A stretch of DNA of 64,000 bases from Demequina sp. NBRC 110055 (GTDB lineage: Bacteria > Actinomycetota > Actinomycetes > Actinomycetales > Demequinaceae): contig NZ_BBRL01000004.1 in NCBI RefSeq assembly GCF_002090135.1, forward strand, positions 62,001 to 126,000. Reading direction: 5' to 3'. Both the position numbers and the translations under genes were made by a program. This document shows, in pieces, positions 1 through 7,085 of this stretch. The number at the start of each line of letters is the position of its first letter. Position 1 is the stretch's first letter. The notes below the pieces were generated by a model. That model was not told the DNA's origin and did no database searches. It was given only the letters and a program-made list of their open reading frames with translations.

Positions 1-384
1 CCCGGCGAGGTGACGCATCGACCCCGCCACGGCATCGGCCGTCAGCGTCACGGGCGCCCAGCCGATCTCGGCCACGCCGGGGCGCACCTCGGCCCCGAGC
101 GCGGCCGCCATGAGTTGCGCTCCCAGGCACACGCCGACGGTCGCCCGCCCCGTCTCAAGACGGGCCGCGATCAGGGCGATCTCCTCGTCGAGGACGGGAT
201 AGGCATCCCGGTCCCCCACACCGATCGGCCCGCCCAACACGACGGCGAGGTCGGCGTCGGCAGCATCGGCGAGGTCGTCGACTCCCGCGTCGAGGTAGGT
301 CACCTTAAAACCGTGGGCGCGGATCTCCGCCTCCCACACGCCCAGGTCCTCGAAAGCGACGTGGCGGACCGCGACGCACCTCAC
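1..384 (-). CDS. Class I glutamine amidotransferase, 3' end missing
   Basis: The first 128 residues of a GMP-synthase-like glutamine amidotransferase; the gene runs off the left edge. A Rossmann-like start is followed by VVLGGPIGVGD near residues 48-58 and by the nucleophile elbow GVCLGAQLMA with catalytic Cys86. The family moves ammonia from glutamine to an acceptor or hydrolyses gamma-glutamyl compounds; the His-Glu part of the triad would lie beyond the window, so activity cannot be confirmed. The GTG start overlaps the stop of the upstream DUF3054 gene by four bases (GTGA), which suggests translational coupling. The acceptor is unknown. Confidence 0.85.
   Translation of the reverse strand, partial: MRCVAVRHVAFEDLGVWEAEIRAHGFKVTYLDAGVDDLADAADADLAVVLGGPIGVGDRDAYPVLDEEIALIAARLETGRATVGVCLGAQLMAAALGAEVRPGVAEIGWAPVTLTADAVAGSMRHLAG
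27..40 (-). repeat. Exact copy of the 14-bp dispersed repeat
   Basis: CCACGGCATCGGCC on the plus strand. It lies inside the amidotransferase gene and encodes the residues ADAV in sense. Confidence 0.8.
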
Positions 385-767
385 GGCTTGAGGCCCCGCC
401 GCTTGGCGAGGGCACCCGAGACCAGGCGCCAGCCCACCAGCCCCGCGCCCAGGAACGCCCCGGCGACGATGACGAAGGAGACCTGCACGCCCTGACCGGT
501 CGCCGCGCGCAGCACCATGCCACCCACGAGTGTCGAGGCCCACACGATCGTGCCGGTGCGCTTCGCGTCGCACGGGCCGGTCCAGCCGCGAGCGATCACC
601 CATCCCACGGCGGCTCCGGCAAGGAAGGGCCACGCCGTCGTCGCGAGGCCGAGGCCGTTCTCCCCGAGCACCCCCTCGTCGTGGCTGCGCCTGCCGATGA
701 CAGAAAACAGCACGATCACACCGGCATCGAGGGCCGCGGCCCCCACGGCCGCCTCGCGAATCTTCAT
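381..767 (-). CDS. DUF3054 family membrane protein
   Basis: A 128-residue protein with four hydrophobic segments at about residues 7-24, 43-60, 72-89 and 96-118, so it is a small integral membrane protein. The pattern of short helices and the Trp/Gly-rich second and third segments fit the actinobacterial DUF3054 family, whose function is unknown. The ATG at 765-767 is preferred because it begins just before the first helix. The gene is divergent from the ABC-F gene, with 39 bases between the starts, and is coupled by a four-base overlap to the downstream amidotransferase. Family assignment is from overall resemblance only. Confidence 0.75.
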   Translation of the reverse strand: MKIREAAVGAAALDAGVIVLFSVIGRRSHDEGVLGENGLGLATTAWPFLAGAAVGWVIARGWTGPCDAKRTGTIVWASTLVGGMVLRAATGQGVQVSFVIVAGAFLGAGLVGWRLVSGALAKRRGLKP

Positions 768-794
768 GCCGTCAGTGTGCCCCACGCACGCCCG

Positions 795-800
795 TACCCT
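795..800 (+). promoter_or_regulatory. Possible leaderless -10 (TACCCT) before the ABC-F gene
   Basis: TACCCT ends six bases before the GTG start at 807 and there is no Shine-Dalgarno sequence. The same spacing recurs at several other genes here, which suggests a leaderless transcript. No clear -35 box is visible. Confidence 0.4.
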
Positions 801-806
801 TGTCGG

Positions 807-2705
807 GTGGCACATCTCCTCGGCGCGCAGTCCATCGGCCTCGACTTCGGCACCGGCACGGTCCTCACGGACGTGACCGTCGGCCTCGAGGACGGCGACC
901 GCATCGGCATCGTCGGCTCGAACGGCGCGGGCAAGTCCTCGCTGATGGCGATCCTCGCGGGCCGCCTCGCACCCCACGACGGCCAGGTCACGGCGACGCG
1001 CGGCACCCGCGTGGGCGTCCTGGACCAGTCCGACCATGTGGACGAGTCCCTCACGGTGCTTGAGGCGATCGTGGGTGACGCCGATACCCACGAGTGGGCC
1101 GGCGACGCGCGCGTGCGCGACATCATGTCCGGCCTGGTGCCCGACCTTCCGGCCGATGCCGTGGTCGGGTCGCTCTCGGGCGGCCAGCAGCGACGGGTCG
1201 CCCTGGCAGCAGTCCTCACGGGCGAACACGACGTGGTCTTCCTCGATGAGCCCACCAACCACCTGGACGTCGAGGGGGTGGCGTGGCTCGCCGAGCACCT
1301 GAACCGCAGGTGGGCCCGCGGGCGCGGCGCGCTCGCCGTCGTCACCCACGACCGCTGGTTCCTCGACGCCGTCACCGACCGCACCTGGGAGGTGCACGAC
1401 GGCACGGTCGACATGTACGAGGGCGGTTATGCCGCCTACGTGCTGCAGCGCGTGGAGCGCGACCGCATCGCCGCGGCCACCGAGGCCAAGCGGCAGAACC
1501 TCATGCGCAAGGAGCTCGCGTGGCTCCAGCGCGGCGCCCCCGCGCGCACCTCGAAGCCCAAGTTCCGCATCGACGCCGCGAACGCGCTGATCGCCGACGT
1601 GCCTCCCGTGCGCGACCAGGTGCAACTGACCCGGATGGCGACCGCGCGCCTGGGCAAGGACGTGGTCGAGCTGATCCGTTGCTCGGTGTCGTATACGACC
1701 GCCGACGGCGCCACCAAGGACGTGCTGCACGAGGTCGACTGGAACATCGGCCCCGGCGAGCGCGTGGGGCTCCTGGGTGAAAACGGTGCAGGAAAGTCCA
1801 CGCTGCTGCGCCTCATCACGGGCGATCAGGAGCCCACCAGCGGGCGCGTGAAGACGGGCATGACCGTGCGCGTCGCGCAGCTCAGCCAGCAGCTCGCGGA
1901 GCTGGACCAGCATGCCGAGGAGCGCGTCTCCGGGGTCGTCAAGCAGTTCAGCTCCATCGAGCTCGCGGACGGCTCCGAGATGACCCCCACGCAGCTGCTC
2001 GAGCGACTCGGCTTCACCTCGGCTCAGCTGAAGACCCAGGTCAAGCGCCTCTCGGGCGGCCAGCGCCGCCGTCTCCAGCTGCTGCTGGTGCTCCTGAGCG
2101 AGCCCAACGTGCTGGTGCTCGACGAGCCCACCAACGACCTCGACACCGACGTCTTGGCCGCGATGGAGGACCTGCTGGACTCGTGGCCGGGCACGCTCAT
2201 CGTGGTCAGCCACGATCGCTACCTGCTCGAGCGCGTCACCGACCAGCAGTACGCGGTTCTCGACGGGGGCCTGCGCCACCTGCCCGGCGGCGTCGACGAG
2301 TACGTGGAACTCACGCGCCACCGTCGCGCGGCGGCTGACGGCGTGGGCACCTTCGGCTCGGGTTCGCCCTCCGCGCCGAACAGTGTGAACCGAAACGAGA
2401 GCCGACACGCCGAGCCGGCCACGGCATCGGCCGTCCCCACCGGCGGGTCGAGCGCGAATCCGGTTCAGACTGTCCGGCTGAGTGGCGCCGAGCGGCGGGC
2501 GGTCGAGAAGGAGCTGCAGTCCGTCGAGCGGCGCATGGCCAAGGTCGGCGAACTGACGGAGGGCATCCACCACGAGATGGTGATGCACGATCAGGCGGAC
2601 TTCGCGGGCCTCGCGGCGCTGACGAAGCAGATCGGCGACCTCGAGGAGGAAAACGCCCAGCTCGAGGAGCGGTGGCTCGAGCTGTCGGAGGAGTTGGGCG
2701 CCTAG
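807..2705 (+). CDS. ABC-F ATPase, Uup-like
   Basis: A 632-residue soluble protein with two ABC ATPase domains and no membrane segments. Domain 1 has Walker A GSNGAGKSS at 37-45, the signature LSGGQQRR and Walker B leading to DEPTNHLD. Domain 2 has GENGAGKST, LSGGQRRR and DEPTNDLD. The C-terminal 70 residues are charged and heptad-like, as in the Uup C-terminal domain. ABC-F proteins act on the ribosome, and Uup-type members are linked to translation stress and DNA-branch handling. The GTG at 807 is chosen because homology starts there (VAHLLGAQSIG) and a -10-like box sits six bases upstream. The end overlaps the convergent LysR gene by four bases. Confidence 0.9.
   Translation: MAHLLGAQSIGLDFGTGTVLTDVTVGLEDGDRIGIVGSNGAGKSSLMAILAGRLAPHDGQVTATRGTRVGVLDQSDHVDESLTVLEAIVGDADTHEWAGDARVRDIMSGLVPDLPADAVVGSLSGGQQRRVALAAVLTGEHDVVFLDEPTNHLDVEGVAWLAEHLNRRWARGRGALAVVTHDRWFLDAVTDRTWEVHDGTVDMYEGGYAAYVLQRVERDRIAAATEAKRQNLMRKELAWLQRGAPARTSKPKFRIDAANALIADVPPVRDQVQLTRMATARLGKDVVELIRCSVSYTTADGATKDVLHEVDWNIGPGERVGLLGENGAGKSTLLRLITGDQEPTSGRVKTGMTVRVAQLSQQLAELDQHAEERVSGVVKQFSSIELADGSEMTPTQLLERLGFTSAQLKTQVKRLSGGQRRRLQLLLVLLSEPNVLVLDEPTNDLDTDVLAAMEDLLDSWPGTLIVVSHDRYLLERVTDQQYAVLDGGLRHLPGGVDEYVELTRHRRAAADGVGTFGSGSPSAPNSVNRNESRHAEPATASAVPTGGSSANPVQTVRLSGAERRAVEKELQSVERRMAKVGELTEGIHHEMVMHDQADFAGLAALTKQIGDLEEENAQLEERWLELSEELGA
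1151..1164 (+). repeat. Exact copy of the 14-bp dispersed repeat
   Basis: GGCCGATGCCGTGG inside the ABC-F gene, in sense, encoding ADAV just before the first ABC signature. Confidence 0.8.
2419..2432 (-). repeat. Exact copy of the 14-bp dispersed repeat, antisense in a gene
   Basis: CCACGGCATCGGCC inside the ABC-F gene. It reads ATASA in the linker between ATPase domain 2 and the coiled coil. This is one of the few antisense copies in a gene. Confidence 0.8.
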
Positions 2706-3643
2706 CCGAGCACCTCCACACCGAAGCCGGCGACGACGGCCCGCACCTCATCGAGATAGCGCTCGGCCTGCAGGGTCAGCGGGATCGCGGCGTGGCCGAT
2801 CCAGCCGATCTCGATGCGCTCGTCGACGTCGAGGGGGATTGCCGCGATCTGGGGGTCGAGCTCGCCGCTCACAATGCCGGTGGAGATGGTGTACCCGCCC
2901 AAGCCGATCATGAGGTTGAAGATCGTCGCACGGTCGGACACCCGGATCTCGTGGGATGCCGACAGGGTCGAGAGGATCTCCTCGGCAAAGTAGAACGAAT
3001 TGTTGGCGCCCTGATCGAAGGTCAGGCGCGGCAGTCCCTCGAGGTCGGCGAGCGACGCGCGCTCACGACCGGCGAGCGGGTTGCTGCGCGCCACAAAAAT
3101 GTGTGGCTGGGCCAAGAAGATGGTGTGGAAGGCGAGGCCAGCATCACGCAGCAGCTTGTCGATGACCTTGCGATTGAAGTCGTTGCGATACAGGATGCCG
3201 ACCTCGCTGCGCAGCGTGCGTACGTCCTCGATGATGTCCCACGTGCGGGTCTCCCGCAGGGCGAACTCATACTCCGCGGCGTCGGTGTCTCTCACCATTC
3301 TCACGAACGCGTCGACCGCGAACGAGTAGTGCTGCGTGGAGACGCCGAGCAGGCGCCGTGAGGGTGCCCTGCCGAGATATCGCTGCTCGAGCAGCTCCAC
3401 CTGCTCGACCACCTGGCGCGCATAGCCCAGGAACTCCGCGCCGTCGTCGGTGAGGCTGACGCCGCGAGAGGAACGCGCCAGGAGCGCGCGGCCCACCCGC
3501 GCCTCGAGGTCCTTCATCGCAGCGGACATCGTGGGCTGCGCGACGTAGAGCACGTCGGCCGCCGCGGAGATCGATCCCTCCGCCGCGACCTCGATGAAGT
3601 ACCGCAGTTGCTGCAGCGTGAGGCCGCTCGCTCCGTGTGCCAT
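2702..3643 (-). CDS. LysR-type regulator beside the mes operon
   Basis: A 313-residue LysR-type transcriptional regulator. The winged HTH covers about residues 8-67 (LTLQQLRYFIEVAAEGSISAA, in part) and a periplasmic-binding-like effector domain fills the rest. It is divergent from mesX with a 121-base gap holding inverted repeats (3653-3695), so it most likely controls the mesX-mesD-flavin reductase operon. The effector is unknown; a methionine-pathway or sulfur signal is an inference from position. The start is taken at the ATG at 3641-3643, a few residues ahead of the HTH. The 3' end overlaps the ABC-F gene by four bases. Confidence 0.85.
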   Translation of the reverse strand: MAHGASGLTLQQLRYFIEVAAEGSISAAADVLYVAQPTMSAAMKDLEARVGRALLARSSRGVSLTDDGAEFLGYARQVVEQVELLEQRYLGRAPSRRLLGVSTQHYSFAVDAFVRMVRDTDAAEYEFALRETRTWDIIEDVRTLRSEVGILYRNDFNRKVIDKLLRDAGLAFHTIFLAQPHIFVARSNPLAGRERASLADLEGLPRLTFDQGANNSFYFAEEILSTLSASHEIRVSDRATIFNLMIGLGGYTISTGIVSGELDPQIAAIPLDVDERIEIGWIGHAAIPLTLQAERYLDEVRAVVAGFGVEVLG

Positions 3644-3652
3644 AGACGAATC

Positions 3653-3695
3653 CTATACAAATGCATAGATCGATCTAGTTACCCGATATCCGGGT
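3653..3695. promoter_or_regulatory. Clustered inverted repeats, probable LysR operator
   Basis: Three dyads lie between the divergent LysR and mesX starts: CTAT-N8-ATAG (3653-3668), the perfect 12-bp palindrome TAGATCGATCTA (3666-3677) and ACCCG-ATATC-CGGGT (3681-3695). The region is much more AT-rich than its surroundings. Binding by the adjacent regulator is inferred from position and dyad symmetry. Confidence 0.55.
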
Positions 3696-3764
3696 TCCGC
3701 CTGCACCATGGAGCCATTCCCTTTTCAGGGCCGACCCCGGCCACCCCTGACCGAATGGGCGATC

Positions 3765-4757
3765 ATGTCGCACGAGTTCACCTTCACCACCAGCACCACG
3801 CGTTTCGACGAGGACTACACGCCGTCAGAGAGCACGCGCGCGACCACCAACTTCGCGAACCTCGCTCGCGGCGAGCAGCGCGAGCAGAACCTGCGCACCA
3901 CCGTGGCCATGATCGACCGCCGGTTCAACGACCTCGCGTCGTGGGATAACGCCGCCGGCGACCGGTACACGCTCGAGTTGGACATCGTGTCGGCCTCGGT
4001 GCAGGTCGACGACGCGGCCGACGGCTTCCCGCTGCTCGAGGTCCTCGACATTCACATCGTCGACCGGCACACGGGCGTGCGCCACCACGGCATCGTCGGC
4101 AACAACTTCTCCTCCTACGTGCGCGACTACGACTTCAGCGTGCGCCTGCCCGCGTCGGTCGACGACACAGGTAAGCCCGCCATCCCCGCGGACTTCGGCG
4201 ACCTGCACGGCAAGCTCTTCCAGCACTTCGTCGACTCCGCGGCCTACCGCGAGCGCTTCTCCCAGGCCCCCGTCATCTGCATCAGCGTCTCGACGTCCAA
4301 GACCTACGTGCGCACCGCGAACCAGCACCCGATCTTGGGTGTCGAGTACACGCTCGAGCAGGAGGGCCTGTCCCTCACCGACGCGTACTTCGCGAAGATG
4401 GGCCTCACGGTGCGCTACTTCATGCCGCGTGGAAGCGTCGCCCCGCTCGCGTTCTACTTCCGCGGCGACCTGTTGAACGACTACACCAACCTGCAACTCG
4501 CCGGCACCATCGCGACCATGGAGACCTTCCAGAAGATCTACCGCCCCGAGATCTACAACGCGAACTCGGCCGCAGGCGTGCAGTACCGCCCCAGCCTGGA
4601 GTCGCCGGACTTCTCGCGCACCCAGATCGACTACGACCGCGTCGAGCGCAGCCAGCTGGGCGCCTCGCAGGGCAAGTACACCGAGGAGCACTTCATCGAG
4701 CCGCACCGCGAGGTGCTCGACCGGTGGGCCGCGGACTACCTCGCCCCCGTCTCGTAA
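3765..4757 (+). CDS. mesX: MesX, DUF1852 partner of methionine synthase MesD
   Basis: A 330-residue protein of the DUF1852 family. Its gene lies 16 bases upstream of a short MetE-like gene, the arrangement described for MesX-MesD in Acinetobacter. There MesX is needed together with oxygen for MesD to make methionine without a folate methyl donor. The chemistry of MesX is not known to me in detail. No membrane segment or signal peptide is seen, so it is cytosolic. The ATG at 3765 (MSHEFTFTTSTTRFD) gives the usual family length; an upstream in-frame ATG at 3708 would add 19 residues of poor quality. A flavin reductase follows in the same operon. Confidence 0.85.
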   Translation: MSHEFTFTTSTTRFDEDYTPSESTRATTNFANLARGEQREQNLRTTVAMIDRRFNDLASWDNAAGDRYTLELDIVSASVQVDDAADGFPLLEVLDIHIVDRHTGVRHHGIVGNNFSSYVRDYDFSVRLPASVDDTGKPAIPADFGDLHGKLFQHFVDSAAYRERFSQAPVICISVSTSKTYVRTANQHPILGVEYTLEQEGLSLTDAYFAKMGLTVRYFMPRGSVAPLAFYFRGDLLNDYTNLQLAGTIATMETFQKIYRPEIYNANSAAGVQYRPSLESPDFSRTQIDYDRVERSQLGASQGKYTEEHFIEPHREVLDRWAADYLAPVS

Positions 4758-4773
4758 GCCCCGGAGGTCCCCC

Positions 4774-5802
4774 ATGACTCACACGCTTCTTCCGACCTCG
4801 ATCGTCGGCAGCCTGCCCAAGCCGTCGTGGCTCGCGGCGCCCGAGACCCTGTGGGCTCCGTGGTCACTCGAGGGCGAGGCGCTCACCGAGGGCAAGCACG
4901 ACGCCCTGCGCATCGCCGTTCACGAGCAGACCCGGCGCGGCATCGACATCGTCAGCGACGGAGAGCAGACCCGCCAGCACTTCGTGACCACCTTCATCGA
5001 GCACCTCAGCGGCGTGGACTTCGCGCGCCGCGAGACCGTGCGCATCCGCGACCGCTACGACGCGAGCGTGCCCACCGTCATGGGCGCGGTGGGCCGCGAG
5101 CGCCCCGTATTCGTCGACGACGCCGCGTTCCTGCGCTCCACCACGGACACCCCTATCAAGTGGGCCCTGCCCGGTCCCATGACGATGGTCGACACGCTCT
5201 TCGATGACCACTACCGCAGCCGCGAGCAGCTCGCGTGGGAGTTCGCCGGAATCCTCAACCAGGAGGCCCGCGAGCTCGAGGCGGCGGGCGTCGACATCAT
5301 CCAGTTCGACGAGCCGGCGTTCAACGTCTTCTTCGACGAGGTCAAGGACTGGGGCGTGGCGGCGCTCGAGCGCGCGGCAGAGGGCCTCAAGGCTCAGACG
5401 GCCGTGCACATTTGCTACGGCTACGGCATCAAGGCCAACACGGACTGGAAGGCGACCCTCGGCTCGCAGTGGCGCCAGTACGAGGAGTCGTTCCCGCTGC
5501 TCCAGCGCTCCGCGATCGACATCGTCTCGCTCGAGTCCCAGAACTCGCACGTGCCCATGGACCTCATCGAGATCCTGCGAGGCAAGAAGGTGATGCTGGG
5601 CGCCATCGACGTGGCGAACCACGCGATCGAGACCCCCGACGAGGTCGCAGGCACCCTGCGCAAGGCGCTGCAGTTCGTCGACGCGGAGAACCTCATCCCC
5701 AGCACCAACTGCGGGCTGGCGCCCTTCCCGCGCGACGTCGCCCTGGCCAAGCTGTCCGCCCTCGGAGCCGGCGCGGCCATCCTGCGCGACGAGCTCAGCT
5801 AG
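4774..5802 (+). CDS. mesD: MesD, short MetE-like methionine synthase
   Basis: A 342-residue protein matching only the C-terminal catalytic barrel of cobalamin-independent methionine synthase. It lacks the N-terminal half of MetE that helps bind folate. Zinc ligands for homocysteine are visible: His212 and Cys214 (VHICYG), Glu254 (SLESQ) and Cys313 (TNCGLAP); the DEP motif is at 179-181. Next to DUF1852 this points to MesD, a folate-independent methionine synthase whose methyl donor is uncertain. GGAGG at 4761-4765 is a good ribosome site. MesX lies 16 bases upstream and the flavin reductase 10 bases downstream. Confidence 0.85.
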   Translation: MTHTLLPTSIVGSLPKPSWLAAPETLWAPWSLEGEALTEGKHDALRIAVHEQTRRGIDIVSDGEQTRQHFVTTFIEHLSGVDFARRETVRIRDRYDASVPTVMGAVGRERPVFVDDAAFLRSTTDTPIKWALPGPMTMVDTLFDDHYRSREQLAWEFAGILNQEARELEAAGVDIIQFDEPAFNVFFDEVKDWGVAALERAAEGLKAQTAVHICYGYGIKANTDWKATLGSQWRQYEESFPLLQRSAIDIVSLESQNSHVPMDLIEILRGKKVMLGAIDVANHAIETPDEVAGTLRKALQFVDAENLIPSTNCGLAPFPRDVALAKLSALGAGAAILRDELS

Positions 5803-5812
5803 GAGCCAAGCG

Positions 5813-6376
5813 ATGACCTGCCTGTCCCCCGATGTCACACGCCTCTCCGCGCCCCACGACGGCGAACCCGCGCTCCCCGCGGACGACTTCAAGACGCTGT
5901 TTCGTGGCCACCCCAACGGCGTCGCCGTCATCACGGCCGATGCCGGCGACGGCCCGGTCGCGCTGACCGCCTCGTCCGTCTCGTCGGTCAGCGCCGATCC
6001 GCCCCTGCTGGTGTTCTCGATCTCCGCCGAGTCGTCGGCCTCCGCCGTGCTGTCGCGCGCCCAGACGGTCGTGGTGCACCTCCTGGATGCCCGCGATCTC
6101 GGGCTCGCGAAGCTCGGCGCCGCCCGCGGGATCGACCGCTTCGCCTCGACGCACCCGTGGACGCGGCTGACGACAGGAGAGCCCGTGTACAGCGACGTCC
6201 GCGCGTGGGTGCGCTGCGCCGTCATCGATCGCCTCAACGCGGGATCGTCCACGATCTTCGCCGCACAGGCGCTCGAGTCTCACATCGCGCGCGACACGGA
6301 CGCCGACGACCACGAGGGAGCGCTGGTGTATCACGACCGCGCCTGGCACCGCCTGGGCGAGCACTCGAAAATCTAG
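5813..6376 (+). CDS. Flavin reductase-like (NAD(P)H:FMN) protein
   Basis: A 187-residue flavin reductase-like protein with the FMN-binding split-barrel fold. The start of the domain (FRGHPNGVAVITADAGDGP, residues about 30-48) and the following ALTASSVSSVSADPPLLVFS stretch are typical. Such enzymes supply reduced FMN to oxygenases. It is the third gene of the mes operon, 10 bases after mesD. It may therefore provide reducing power for an oxygen-dependent step carried out by MesX; that link is an inference. A strong bidirectional hairpin follows the gene. Confidence 0.8.
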   Translation: MTCLSPDVTRLSAPHDGEPALPADDFKTLFRGHPNGVAVITADAGDGPVALTASSVSSVSADPPLLVFSISAESSASAVLSRAQTVVVHLLDARDLGLAKLGAARGIDRFASTHPWTRLTTGEPVYSDVRAWVRCAVIDRLNAGSSTIFAAQALESHIARDTDADDHEGALVYHDRAWHRLGEHSKI

Positions 6377-6420
6377 CGGCGACCCCACGGCCGGCCACCG
6401 CATCGGCCCCACGACAAACC

Positions 6421-6456
6421 GCGAGGGCGGGCCGGGAAAACCCGGCCCGCCCTCGC
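6421..6456. terminator. Bidirectional terminator hairpin after the mes operon
   Basis: A perfect 16-bp GC-rich stem with an AAAA loop lies between the convergent flavin reductase and DoxX genes. T-runs on both sides are weak. A near copy of the dispersed repeat (CCACCGCATCGGCC, 6395-6408) sits just before it. Confidence 0.75.
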
Positions 6457-6469
6457 GTTGGTGTGTGAC

Positions 6470-6889
6470 TTAGCCGAGCGCGATGAGCGGCTCGGTGATG
6501 GTGAGGCCCATGTCCGCGCCGGTGACAGCGAACAGCAGGAACAGCGCGAGCGCGCCACCGATGAGGCCCAGGTTCTTGTTGAAGCTGATCTGCTCGGCCT
6601 GCTTGGCCTGAGCGTCCGACTCCTTCCAGAACGCGTGCATGAAGAAGGTGACGGGGATGAGCGCGGCGGCAATGAGGAGGGCACCCAGGCCGCCCCAGAC
6701 ACCCAGCAGCACCATGAGGCCGCCCAGTCCCATGAGGACGCCGGAGGCGATGACGCCGAACTCGCCGCCGGGAGCGCCCTTGGCCGTCGCGTACTGCGCC
6801 ATGCCCTTGGCCTGGGTGACGTGACCCACGGCGCTGAGGAGGAAGATAAGCGCGAACAGGATGCGCGCGATGAGGAAGACGATGTCCAT
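6470..6889 (-). CDS. DoxX-family membrane protein
   Basis: A 139-residue protein with four predicted membrane helices (about 2-20, 45-68, 70-90 and 113-132), fitting the DoxX family. Known members take part in quinone-linked redox reactions or thiol stress, but most are uncharacterised. The ATG at 6887-6889 (MDIVFLIARIL) is chosen because GAAGGA lies seven bases upstream and the first helix begins there. It is convergent with the mes operon and divergent from phosphoketolase. Its substrate is unknown. Confidence 0.8.
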   Translation of the reverse strand: MDIVFLIARILFALIFLLSAVGHVTQAKGMAQYATAKGAPGGEFGVIASGVLMGLGGLMVLLGVWGGLGALLIAAALIPVTFFMHAFWKESDAQAKQAEQISFNKNLGLIGGALALFLLFAVTGADMGLTITEPLIALG

Positions 6890-7085
6890 GATGATCCTTC
6901 GAACGTAGGTGAGAAGCGACGGGGCGATCCCCTCGCGGACTTGAAGCCACAACTATTGACGGCGCAACTATATTCCATCGTGGGCTTCCTCGCGACCACA
7001 CACCTCCCCTTGGGACCTTTGCCCTCGCATCGCACGCCAGACGGTGACAGGCTGATACCGGTCCCTACCAGCGACGGAGGTTTTG

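Noticed and set aside
381-2588. A 735-residue minus-strand open frame opposite the ABC-F gene
   Set aside because: Only its last 128 residues (DUF3054) are real. The rest mirrors ABC-F codons, is rich in His, Arg, Val and Gly, and has no recognisable domain.
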